From assembly GCF_048128805.1 (NCBI RefSeq), contig NC_135997.1, forward strand, positions 9,489,116 through 9,553,115: 64,000 bases of DNA, given 5' to 3'. This DNA comes from Centroberyx gerrardi (Eukaryota > Chordata > Actinopteri > Beryciformes > Berycidae). A program made the position numbers and the translations under genes. The first letter of the stretch is position 1; the number at the start of each line of letters is the position of its first letter. The notes under the pieces were generated by a model. It was not told where the DNA came from. It ran no database searches and worked only from the letters and a program-made list of their open reading frames with translations. Of the stretch, positions 1 to 28,900 are shown one piece after another.

Positions 1-722
1 ACTGAACCAAAAATCCCATGTTATTGCAAGTTCAGTTCCTCATCGCAGAAAAATGACATTTCAGCTCTGCTCCAAGCAGTTGACTTGGGTTCACGGACTG
101 TGCTGTAATAAACCCTTTCACAATATCCTGCAGTTTGTGAAAATCCAGGTTGTTATAAAAGAGCTGGCACTGCCTGTGAATGGGCTGGTAGGCAGAAAGG
201 ATGGAAAATGAACCAATCAGGAGCTGGTGGGGCTTAAATGGTTAAATAGCAATACTCTTCATCTTTAAATGGAAATTCAATTCAAATATTCTTGTCAAGC
301 TGAAATGCTTGCATTAAAGAGGAATTGACCCTAAATGTGTATTGCGCATCCTCCAACACCAACCCAATTATGTAACTGGCTGGCTGGCTGTCAAGCTCCA
401 GCCTCCCGGCAGCTTCCCAGTTGTATTACCATCCATCCAGGGCGTAATCCAGGCTGCATTTGGAGGCTTGGCCTTGGCGTTAGGCAGATGTGTCCGCTGC
501 TCAGTGGGATTACCAACCGGATTGAGGAAGTGAGTGCCAGGGCGGCCGGGATCAGAATAGCTAGAGCTACGGCGCCAAAAGCCATACTCGCTGTGCCATA
601 CCGGCTAAAGCACGACATCTGATAGACTGTGTGCGCAGGGAGCTAAGAGAGAGGAGGCAGGTAATGGGAATGACAACCTCATTCATTGGGCTAATGGCAG
701 GCGAGGTGTAGAAATCGCTCTA

Positions 723-18642
<17,920 letters not shown>

Positions 18643-18849
18643 CTGTGGAAGATGAACCAAATGTTAAAGTTGAATTAGGAACTCAACATTAGTCCCATTA
18701 ACATCCCTCCTACTATTAGTTCAATATTCTACCACAACTAATTTGTGCAGGTTTGTTAGACCAGGATGGCATCTGTTTAGTTTGCAAGAAAGAGTCATTT
18801 CATTAGAAAGAAAATAAAGTTGTCATCCTAAAATTAAGCCTGAAGTTAC

Positions 18850-18975
18850 CTGCTCTCACGTCTTCTTTGTTGCCTGCATATTTTCCTCATAAATTCACAG
18901 GAAGCTGGTCGAAGACAATTTGTATCCGCGAACTGCAATTTAGATTTCCCTCCTCTGTCAATTAGTCACAGATTG
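18850..18975 (-). other. tanc1: Possible non-coding first exon of tanc1
   Basis: The first coding exon starts at 18642 after a good acceptor (TTCCACAG), with 31 nt of 5' UTR, so an upstream leader exon is needed. On the minus strand a stretch ending at 18850 is followed by a plausible donor (GAGCAG then GTAACT). GC-rich, CpG-containing sequence lies upstream at about 18990-19040. The 5' limit is a guess. The exon is inferred from a donor and its position, not from homology. Confidence 0.35.
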
Positions 18976-19682
18976 AACTCAGAATGAAGGAGGTAGAGTC
19001 GGGCGCGCACACATGCACATGCGTGGTCGCGCACGTACCCAATGGGCTATATGTGGGTAAGAAAAAAATGTTTGGGGGGATGTTGCAGTTATGGATCCTA
19101 ACGTTATTTATTAGATTCTCCTATTTTCAATAAACACAACACTGGCTACAATTGTGCTGCACGTGTTTATTATTCCATAGGCTATATCATCAGATTTAGC
19201 CTACTGATAAAAATATGAACCCTTGTTGCTAAATGGAAGGAAAATTATAACTGCGGATGCGTTCATTTTAGAGAAAATCCCCACTAATTTTCCATTGACA
19301 ATTATTTTTTTTTATATTATGAACAATCAAACAAAATGCACAAATTTACATTACAAATGTTCAAAAACGACTGATTAAGTTGGAAAAGATCAACTATAAC
19401 CTACAGTAAAGTTATTGGCGATAAAACCTTGAAAACGTCCTCTATAACACCCTCAAGTAATTCAAATCAATAAAGTAAGTTTGTTTCTATATATATGTGA
19501 GGGAACGAATTGGGGTCATGATTAATTCAATGTGTAATTCTCTATAAATTATAGAGAAGTTGTGTTTTTTCTCGTTGACTGCTTGTGAACACTAGAGGGC
19601 GACATAATGCATTTCCCTCCTCATCCTGAAGGGGGCGGAAAGTCGCACACCGGTCGCCTATTTAACTCTGGAAGCTCCGTTT
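18976..19682. promoter_or_regulatory. Head-to-head intergenic region between tanc1 and the tpt1-derived gene
   Basis: About 0.7 kb separates the inferred tanc1 leader (minus) from the first exon of the tpt1-derived transcript (plus). It has a CpG-rich patch near 18995-19040, a GC box-like GGGGGCGG near 19631-19638 and a TATA-like TATTTAA at 19659-19665. The middle is AT-rich and I see no coding potential. Shared regulation is an inference from the geometry only. Confidence 0.4.
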
Positions 19683-19694
19683 CCTCGTTCTTTC
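19659..19694 (+). promoter_or_regulatory. TATA-like box and TOP-like initiator of the tpt1-derived gene
   Basis: TATTTAA at 19659-19665 is followed 18-31 bp later by a pyrimidine-rich start (TTCCTCGTTCTTTCACC, 19681-19697). This layout matches 5'TOP genes, the translational-apparatus and snoRNA-host class to which TPT1 belongs. The exact start site cannot be fixed without transcript ends. Confidence 0.5.
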
Positions 19695-20267
19695 ACCAGG
19701 AGAACTTAGTCTAGGAAGGATCGACAGCCATCGTCTCTCAAAAGTAACATCGAAAACGTTGTAATTCGGTCATCTTTAACGACATGATCACTTGTAAGTA
19801 TATCATGTCGACCTGCCTCGCCTTACTATGATAACAGAAGTGCAATCTTAAGACTCAAATCTGTTCATGTGTAGACCTAGTGTCACAGGAAGGGCCTCCT
19901 TGCTACCGTTGGTGTTCCTGCTAGCTAACGTTAATGCTAACTAAACTAAATGCTAAGTAAACCAGTCATGATAAGTGTCCCAATACCACGGTTTTGGGGT
20001 GTTAATTGAAATTGGTGCGTTTTGTAGAGACACTCGTAATTAACCACTTAAAGCTAGGTAACGTTAATCGTTAAGTTATGGGGCATTTCGTCGAAAAATA
20101 ACTTTTGCTAGGTGTTAATTTCTCTAAATATTCTCACTTTAGCCTTGAATTCTCTCGATATTGCATTATACTGCTTTATCTTAAGTATTCAGCAAGTTGT
20201 TCACTACTACTCTGATAAACTGTAAGAGTAGGAGGCAATCTTTTAATATTTAAGAATTGATATTAGT

Positions 20268-20340
20268 GCTGCAGCTATGAATCATTATAATTTTCGAATA
20301 ATTCTTGGATTTTATAGCAGATATTTGAGTAATCTATATA
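20268..20340. mobile_element. Fragment of a hAT-like MITE
   Basis: AGTGCTGCAGCTATGAATCATTATAATTTTCGAATAATTC resembles, in part, the end of the element at 16328-16661 and common fish hAT MITE ends. Only one terminus is recognisable. It lies in intron 1 of the tpt1-derived gene. Confidence 0.4.
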
Positions 20341-20861
20341 AAACACAATATGGCAGTTTTGCTCACATAACAGTGTAGCAAATATTGCGCTGGACAGTTC
20401 TCCCAGTCTTCAGAGCACAAGTATGTGGACAGACTGATGATCCTTAGGAAGCAAACTCTCTTCACATTTCAAGCCGTGAAGAGAGCTGCTATTCATTCTG
20501 TTATGTAGGTACAGTACTCCAATAAAGGCTAACCTATTTCTCTTGCACGTTCCTTGTTTCTAGGTGATCATATGCCATTTGGTGGAGGCTTTTATCAGCA
20601 GGATGGAGGATGATGGCTGTGCATCAGCAGAAGATCCGGGTGATAATGGTGCTGATGTTACCTCAGTCTGCCGTGTCGGTATAGTCACTGACAAATGGCT
20701 GCAAGAAACCAGCTCCAACCAGAAGAGCTATAACGTATACTGATCTACATCAAATCATGGGTGAAAATGTGAGTAAAGGTGACAGAAGCAGTTTAGTTTG
20801 TGAAAAAAATATGTTTCGTTATTGAACTGAATGTTGGACCAAGCCTTGAACCCAATGACAT

Positions 20862-20997
20862 GCTGCATCTTTGACAGCCTGGGCCTTCTGATGTGGGGAA
20901 CCTCGGGTTTTATTATTACAGATGCAATATTAACATCCCTGCGCTTTCTGCCCGCTTATTTTCCATGGCGTCTCGGATTGAATAGGGGATGACAAAT
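20862..20997 (+). ncRNA. snora31: H/ACA box snoRNA, SNORA31-like, copy 1
   Basis: It lies in intron 2 of the tpt1-derived gene. The 5' hairpin closes with TGCATCT (20864-20870) pairing AGATGCA (20920-20926). Box H ATATTA (ANANNA) is at 20927-20932. The 3' hairpin closes with CATCCC (20934-20939) pairing GGGATG (20986-20991), followed at once by ACA at 20992-20994. All hallmarks and spacings of an H/ACA pseudouridylation guide are present. SNORA31 is known from TPT1 introns, and the 3' pocket shares GCGCTTTCTG and GATTGAAT with the second copy. The family name rests on host and shared motifs, not on an alignment. Confidence 0.82.
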
Positions 20998-21316
20998 GAA
21001 AGCAATGTTTTAATGTCATTAACTTGGGGCTCCCAATAATCTTCTGCTTTTCTCATTACATTAGTTGTTACTATCTCAAGACACTTGCAGGGTGTCTGCT
21101 AAAATGGGCTTAAATGTGACGTTTGTCTCTTCTCCTTCCAGTGTCAAGGTTGAAGTTGGAGGAGGTGAAACCAGGAAGCAGAGGAATTTGCAGACGCTGC
21201 ACCAGACTCAGTCAAGCAAGTGTTGGACAAAAGTGATGCTTTGCAGGTGAGCAATGAGCATTAACTCATTCCTAGTATCATTCGTAGCGTTGTCTTTACT
21301 TGATGTAGATTTAAAT

Positions 21317-21448
21317 CTGCATCCACTGATAGACCTGAAGCAGGTTACCTTGGCTTTTAGGTTTGCATAGAGATGCTAAATTGAACTTTCCTCGCGCTTT
21401 CTGACTGCCACATTACATGGTGGCCCAGATTGAATTGAGGAATATATT
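21317..21448 (+). ncRNA. snora31: H/ACA box snoRNA, SNORA31-like, copy 2
   Basis: It lies in intron 3 of the same host. The 5' hairpin closes with GCATC (21319-21323) and GATGC (21372-21376). The 3' hairpin closes with TTCCTC (21388-21393) and GAGGAA (21437-21442), with an inner stem GCCAC/GTGGC. The guide-pocket motifs GCGCTTTCTG and GATTGAAT are shared with copy 1 at equivalent places. The tail box is ATA (21444-21446) rather than ACA, and the hinge (TAAATTGAA) is not a perfect ANANNA. The 5' hairpin differs from that of copy 1, so the two may differ in one target. It is either a functional variant or a decaying paralogue. Confidence 0.7.
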
Positions 21449-22355
21449 TAAACCCATTGAGTGACAATTTTGAAATTAATTGCTGTTCAGAGCAAAGTCT
21501 AATCTACATAGGAACTTTTCTAGTGTGTGACTACTAAAGGGTGTATCCCTTTTTATAAACTAAATCACATTAAGTGGAAAAAGGTTTGTTAGATCTGCTT
21601 GCTAGAAATAAGCATTACACTAAAGTATACTGACTCACTCTAGGGTAGAAGTTTTGTCAGTTCAGCTTTACCACCCATCATGGCAGCCATTACAAAACCC
21701 TGAAGCAGCTCTTAACTTGCAGCAAGAAAGATGACAGAATTTCTTCCTCAGGAAACATAATTCATCACTGTTCGTCTTTTATTTCCACCCCCTCAAACAT
21801 TATCGGTTGTGGTTGCTGGGTATTTGGTTTGTGCTGTCACCGAGGAGATGCACCCACATTCTTCAACCGAAAGTCATATTTGCTTATTTAATAGGCAGAT
21901 TTTAAAAGTATTTTGTCCATCTACTTGGGACGTGTCTGGTTTAGATCTGGAAGTACAAAACTTCCATTTGTTGCAGGATGATGATTTGTTATGTGTTTGC
22001 ATGCTGTGTGGCTCTTTGCTGTGTTCTACTAAATAGTGGACTGACCCTTGTTCCCATCTCCTTCCAGGGAATAATCAAGAATGCTGGAAAGGCGTCATTC
22101 AGACACATTTTGCCCACTGGACAGACTGTGGACCTTAACATTCAGACCTGGGGAACAGCTGTTTGCCTGTTAAGAAGTTTGTTTGTTTTTTGTTTTGTAG
22201 TCCAGATAAACACACAATCTTGTTTTTCTGTTTGTCACTTTGACCCTCTGGGAAGAAATCTGGATGCTGGCATGTTGAACTTGCTGTGCATGTCATATGT
22301 GTAAATTGGCACCCTTACTGTCTTTAAAGAAATAAATGGGCCATTGGCTGAAACA

Positions 22356-24159
22356 CCAGTCAACTTCATGTGTTTTGAAGTTTTTTTTATTTATTTTTTT
22401 GAGTAGGATGTGGCCAAGTAACAGCTTCACTACTATTCCCATCACATCTTGAGTACCAAGTAGTAAGTGGCTAAGGCAGATTATTGAGCACTTTGTGGAA
22501 AAACTACAAATTTGGCACATATGTAGCAGAGGTAAATTGTATTTTCAGCTGCTGGGCCACCAGACTGTGCCTGTGGCCCCCATATTCCCTGTCATGGGGC
22601 CAGACTATACAGACTTTGTGACCATAACCCAACGCAAATGCAGTAAGATCAATAATGGCTTGAAATGCTGGAGTACAAGGAAAGAAACTTGAGTTGCCTT
22701 AAGTGCATCATCTGAGAGCTTTTGTTATGTGAAAATGAACTCAAATCTTTTGGGGGCACCAACTTTCCAAAACATGCACTGAGCAGCTTCTTTGGCTCCA
22801 ATTGAAGTTCATTCCAAAGACCATAATTAAGCCACTTTAAGATGGAAAAACTCTATAAATCTATGGATTGCAGAGAAAGTAATCTACTACCACAGCGTGT
22901 TGCATAGGTAGAATATGTATATTCAAGAACAGACCCCAAATTGCTGCAGTCCAGTCTCTTAGGTGGCCATTTGAAAATGATGCACAATAACCAGGTTGGT
23001 TGTTTAGTTCTCAGTGTTTTATCATGATTTTTTTGTTTTCTGCCATTACACTGTTGTATGAAGCTTTTGAAAATGTTGTTACCACACTTGGCTGTTAGTA
23101 AACATGTATTAGACTTCCAACAGTGGGATTGTTGTACTAAAATTATTTTATTGCAGGAGTCAATCAATTGAAAAAAAGACAATGAAATTTAACATCAACG
23201 TGAAGACAGGCTACTCCTACGACACCTTAAACACAGACTTGAAGGTTTATAGTAGTGGTAAAGTTACTACTGGCCTCTTGTAATGGAAATAACAAAAGCT
23301 GAGGCTGAATGATTTTCTGGGAGTCATGATGCAGAAGCCTGTTATTAAGTTGTTGGAAAAAAGCACATTACACTTCATCTGAAAACGGCATATAAACTAC
23401 AGTTTAAAAAAATAAGTAAAATGGCACAATGTCCAAACATCTCAGAAAGACAAACTATCTCCGTTTTTGTCGGCTGAAGAGGAGCTCAGTTAGTCTCAGG
23501 TAACATAATACAGTATTTTAATTCCTGTCATTGTAAGTAGAAATTTGTTCCTAATTGCCACCCACTATATCAGTATTTTGTATGAGCTTGGTTGTTTCAT
23601 TGCTCTTTAAAATAAGCCTGTCTTGGCGGGCTGCTGCAGGTATACAGATGATACATCGAATGGCCACAGCTGTGAGCCGTGTCACATCATCCCTCTCCAT
23701 TAGGTTTTTGTTCAAAACACTGAACCTTTTCCCTCTGGGTGTACTCTAGTATCAACACAATCAATACTAAGAAACCAGTGGTTCATAAACTCAATTCTTT
23801 GCCTCCTAACACTATATGCTCTATGCCTCTGATGGACAGAACAACTAATTCAAAACACTGAAGGCCCTTTCCTCGGGGTGTGTGCCACAGCTGTGATGGA
23901 AACATCCTGAACTGATAGTGCACACTTGAGAGTAAAACCTTGAATTGTTCCCCGTGTCCCCTCTTCATGCCAGTACCTGGAGAAGATATACAGCTTCTCT
24001 CTTTAAAACTCTGCCTTTGCTTCACCCCATCATCCAGTGTGTTTTGAGACCCGATGCAAGGAAATCGGCTAAGAACTCCCAAGATCCAACCAAGGCCCGG
24101 TTTGGGAGCGAGCCCCGAAAGATGAAGCGGTGGTCTGTCGGCCTTGGTAGGGGGCAAAG
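22356..24159. other. Convergent intergenic / 3' UTR region between the tpt1-derived gene and gtf2f2
   Basis: No coding signal is visible. It should hold the gtf2f2 3' UTR (minus strand). A minus-strand AATAAA (TTTATT at 23147-23152) is one possible end, leaving a 3' UTR of about 1 kb. A diverged repeat pair beginning CAAAACACTGAA lies at about 23712 and 23851. Confidence 0.5.
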
Positions 24160-25937
24160 CTACTCGTCAGTCTTTTCCTCGCCTTGGTAGTGTCTGTACT
24201 CTGGCCTGAGTTCCCAGGTGTTCTTGTGAGTTCCCTTCACATTGTAGATGCCGATGTCACGCAGGATTTCCTTCAAGTAAATCTAGAAGAGATAAAAAGG
24301 ACCGTTTGTAAGGAATGTCAAATTCACTGCTCTTGTTCTGTCAAAAAGCAAGAGACAATGTACTGTATGTTTATGAGCAACAGAAGCCTTTTGACTTGAA
24401 TAGTCAATGGACAGAAATAAGTTATTACACATTAACATATGTCTGCAAGTTTCAAATTAGATTGAAGACTTTTTAAGACCATATCAATGCCTGTTAGAAT
24501 GAAACAAGACCAATTTCATGATTGAAACTTTCAACCTATCAGAATATAGCTCTGATTTCTCACCAGAAAAAGCAGTGCACCAAGAAATCTGAACATTTTT
24601 AAGACCTCTAATCCTTTATTTAATTGTATTCAAGACCTTTTAAGGCTTTGAGTTTAGATTATATACTTTAAGACATTAAGACATTTTCAGGACCTGCAAA
24701 TACCCAATTAAGGAAAATGTATATACTTGGAAATCGGTATCTCTATGAAAATGAGTTCTTCTTGCGTTAAGTTATCTGTAGTCTTATGCAACAGACGCAG
24801 CCCATGGCCTGATTCACTCAAAATGACCCAGATCTGATGGCTTTTTCTGTGTTTAGCCAGCAATGTTCATCAGATTTTCTCCTCCTGTGTAAATCCCAAC
24901 TTCATCATTGTAAAAGTAACATTATATCTGATAACCGAACCATCTGTTGCCCAGTAGCCTTACCACAGGCTGTTTGGTGATATCCACCAGGTCTTTGATG
25001 TTGTAGTATTGGTGCTTCTCAAAAGCGGAAAACAACATGTCCAACACTTGCTGTTTGTCGGCTCTTGCTCTCTTGCCCTCCTCCTTCTTTTTCCTGTCAT
25101 ACTCGAGCTACAGAAAAGCAAATAGACAAAAGTCCGTCATCATACACAGTGTAAACTTAGGGTGAATACATGCCCAGGTACACCGATGCACAATGTTGCA
25201 TGTGTGGGCTACATTTTGTACAGACTAGAAAAATAACTGCTAGGTGAGTTATGAAACAAGACATAGACAGTCATGCTTGTTTTCTTACATTGTAAGCATG
25301 GTTGGCCACAGGTTTGTAGTTGTTGGTGACAGCCTTGTCCAACTGTTGAGACAGCCTGACAGGCTTGGAGGACTCTTCGATTTGTATCCTGTCACATAAG
25401 CAGAATCACTTTACTTGCTGAGTACAATACAGGAGTTTTCCATACTAACACACATGGAACGATGACATTCAGTTTTTGATGGTTAGATGGTACAAAGCTT
25501 TTAGGACCGAGTGAAAGCCGAACCTTCCACTGAAGCCAATTTCTATCTTTGGGGAACAAACATCCAGTGTTGGAGTTTCGGCAACCAGCAACAATGGAGA
25601 CATGGAGATTTTGGCTACTTTGACATGTAGCTGGCTATTGTCTTACAGACTATGGGGCACCTCATTAACTATGCATACTGATGACCAATCAGAACATTCA
25701 TTAAAACCTGGGTGTAGGTGGCATCATTTACACCAGGAAGTAGACTGGAATTCTAAATCAGTTTGATCCATCATCAGGACATTAGTCAGATTTCCACAAT
25801 TCTGACAGTTATAATAATTTGGGTAACTTTACATTAACAGGTCCTTTGTTAAATTATTTCATGAAATTGAGAAATGCAATTCTCTTTGCACTGGATCCTT
25901 GAGACCTTCACATACAGTCCCAGACATACATGTATAT

Positions 25938-25974
<37 letters not shown>

Positions 25975-28900
25975 CATATATATATGTATATATCCAACAT
26001 TACAAACAGCATATAAATATTTTGGTATAGATACAAAAATTGTGTGTGTGTACTGTTTCACTGAGCGCTCACCTCTTCAGCTTCATATAGTTTTCACTGA
26101 CAGCAGGTCTGCATTCTGCTCTCTGTACCACCACTCCCTCCAAGGCTAATTTATCTAAAGAAGAGAGTTAATCAAACTGTCAGTCCAAACTAAATAACTT
26201 CATGTGTTCCCATGCATTTGCAGTGCATGTTTATTTCATAGGTAAGAAGGGGTGTGTGGGTGCATGTGTGTAAGAGAGAAGGCAAGAAAACAGACACACA
26301 GAACAAACCGGATCCACCCTAAATCCACCCTAAAAACAGAATTTAATTGTGCTATTCAAATGATTCTGGTTCAATCCAGTCAATAGACATGAAGCTTTCT
26401 CCCAAAGCTGGAAACCAGAGAAAAAGATTTGAGCAATCATGATGCTGATGATGTCCATTTTTCCCCCTTAATCAGAAATTGCAACTGCACTCATATCTGA
26501 TATCACTACAGATAGTTACAAGTAAACTATATGTTACCATGTTTATTGTAGGCTTCTTCTGTGGATTCCCTCTTTTGATTGATCGCTCTTTATAAGTCAA
26601 TTATGGTTTCAGCTTTCTGGTGGCAGCAGTCCACGCTGCAAGTCCACTTTAAGTAAACAAAATGAACGAGTCTGATGGCGACGATGGTTATTAAGTTGTG
26701 GACCCAAGAATGGTGATTTGTCTCACGCACACACACAAAAGCTTAATTAGTGCAGTTGTTGGCCATAATATTAACCCAAATACCAGGAGAAGAATAAATA
26801 AATAAAATACCACCCAGGGAACTTGTCCATAATGTCCACCAACATGCTCCCCTATTCATTGTCAAGAGAAGACTAGAGTATTAGCTCTGTTACTTCTAGC
26901 TTTGGGAGAAGCTTGCTTATGTACATTGTACATAAATCTAAACCAATGTTTCCAAGAACATAATAACATTCTTTAGGGCAGATTATTTATACAAGTTTGC
27001 TGCTAATCATTGAGTCGGATCTGCATTCTCTTCACCAACACCACATCACAACTGGCCTGGCCTTCCAAACAAATAGCACTCCATCCATCACCGCCAGCAA
27101 GATGCAATTCTGGATCCCGTTTGACCGCAGTCCCACCACCTTTCCATCCTCCACTGGAGACGGTGGAAACGAAGTATTGAAGCTCCAAATGGAAATTCAC
27201 ACATTTTCCCAAAGAGACAAGAGGCCTTAGCTCTGCTTCAGGGCAAAGTTGGCCACCTATATGGATCGGCGTCTAGGGTTTCGGTGCCAAGACAAGCACC
27301 TACCAAGGCATGTATACTGGGTAGTTTAACCAAAAAAGTAAACTATTGAAAAATATTTTTTTAAAAAGACTCTCGTCCTGTATGATTCCCAGTGATGCAG
27401 CTCTGTGACTCACTGGGGATAGAGACGGAGGACTCACCTGGACCTGCCCCTGCCCCCGAACCTGAGCAGCTGCCATCAGATCTCTCTTCTGACTGGCCTA
27501 CAGGGAGGGAGGGAGGGAGGGAGGGATGGTGAAATGAAAATACAGGGGTGGAAGACGGAGGGGAGGAGGAGGGGATCGAACAGTAAGAACCACACCCAGG
27601 GTTTAGTTGGCCCTCAAGTCTCAGACCAAACAATTAATGACACAGAGAGCTTCTCAGTGTATTCACCTCTTATGAGCACACAAGCGTGCATATGAGCAAG
27701 CAAGCATGCGCTCACACAACAAGCGAGCACAGATACACCCCCCCCCACCACCACCCACCCACACAGCAGGGCTGCACGATATTGAAAGAAAACAAAAAAT
27801 ATGAATCTTCTGCTGAATACTATAATTACAATATGAATTGTGATACATGTGGACAGATTTGTCTATATACTTTTGTTTTTTTAGCACACACACAATACAC
27901 AATTAGATGCTAGTGGTTGTTATGTGTGATTTGTATGTTATTGAAGATTTTCTCCAGTTTCAATTTGATTTGTAAACTGGGGATTCTGCACAACATGTTT
28001 ATGTAGCCGTCTGTAACACTTTTTCCTCTGATATAAAAACGCAGCCTTTTGCAATTTGGAAAATGCAGCAGTGAATATATCTCTCTCTCTCTTCCAACTA
28101 TTGCATTTTATATACTGTATCATTATTATGTGCAATCATGTCAAAAAGAGATTTTTAATCTCAAGGGAATCAAAATACCTATACTATGCAGCCCTAACAC
28201 ACACACACACACACACACACACACCTTAAATGGTGTCCCACTGTGAGCACAGTAGCACAAGCTCACCAGCACCCATAACGAAAAAAGACCTACATTACAA
28301 TCGAAGGGCAGACCAAGTTGGTGAAATTCAAACCAAACAAACCCATGCACAAATTAAAGCAACTCCACATTCAGCAAGATTTGTGTTGATTGATAAGTCT
28401 ATGTTAATGAGTCCCAAATCACAAAATATCCCGAGTGTTTGCACCACTGTCTCTGATCATATACCCACTCTGCTGAGCTGATTGGCAGTGGACTGAAAAG
28501 TGCAAACCACAAACAAATGATTGATAGAGAAACAAACAAAAAAATGAAAAGAAATAGTCACTTGTCTATGCGACAGTAGAAATAAGATAAAAGACAACCA
28601 GATTAGCTGATCAGTAGTATGGGATGTGAAAAAGGCACAATGAAAAGAGAAGCAAGGAAACATGTAGTGTATGTAGAGAGAAGAGCAGGTTGGGGATGAG
28701 TGAAGACAAATATCCAACGTGCCAATTCTCCTCCCTTTCGCCTTGAATGTTCACTTATCCACTACATACATGTCTTATGCATATTCTCTTAGGGTAGAGG
28801 ACAAAAACACACTCTAGGGAAAAGCTACTGAGAGTTTAAAACACACAGACAAGCAGGGCAAGGGAAAGACTGTGCATGACGACAGGAAGCTGCACACCAA

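Larger units (their letters stand above)
19684..22355 (+). pseudogene. tpt1: Decayed tpt1 (TCTP) locus, apparent non-coding snoRNA host gene
   Basis: Four exons are visible: about 19684-19793 (ends ATGATCACTT at a GTAAGT donor), 20564-20768, 21142-21246 and 22068-about 22355 (AATAAA at 22331-22336). Exon 2 read from about 20573 to the stop at 20741 resembles TCTP: LVEAFISR, EDDGCASAE, LQETSSNQKSY, then YIKSWVKM in another frame after the stop. Exon 3 has KLEE and VKP in one frame and APDSVKQVLDKSDALQ in another, matching the TCTP C-terminal half. Exon 4 shows no clear TCTP match. The ATG in exon 1 opens only a short non-TCTP frame. Frame breaks in at least two exons rule out a normal 172-residue TCTP. 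Retained introns exclude a processed pseudogene. The neighbours gtf2f2 and gpalpp1 match human TPT1 synteny. Because splice sites, promoter, poly(A) signal and intronic snoRNAs persist, I infer a transcribed non-coding host. Confidence 0.75.

Noticed and set aside
335-622. Overlapping ORFs on both strands left of tanc1 exon 11
   Set aside because: No family resemblance, no splice signals in the needed phase, and the next expected tanc1 segment (after VTVR) is not encoded here.
21809-22304. ORFs of 75 and 108 residues spanning intron 3 and exon 4 of the tpt1-derived gene
   Set aside because: They cross a clear splice acceptor (CTTCCAG at 22061-22067) and resemble no protein; chance frames in non-coding sequence.
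26440-26500. Possible C/D box snoRNA (CTGATGATG then ATCTGATA) in gtf2f2 intron 4
   Set aside because: Too short between boxes, no internal C'/D' pair and no closing terminal stem.
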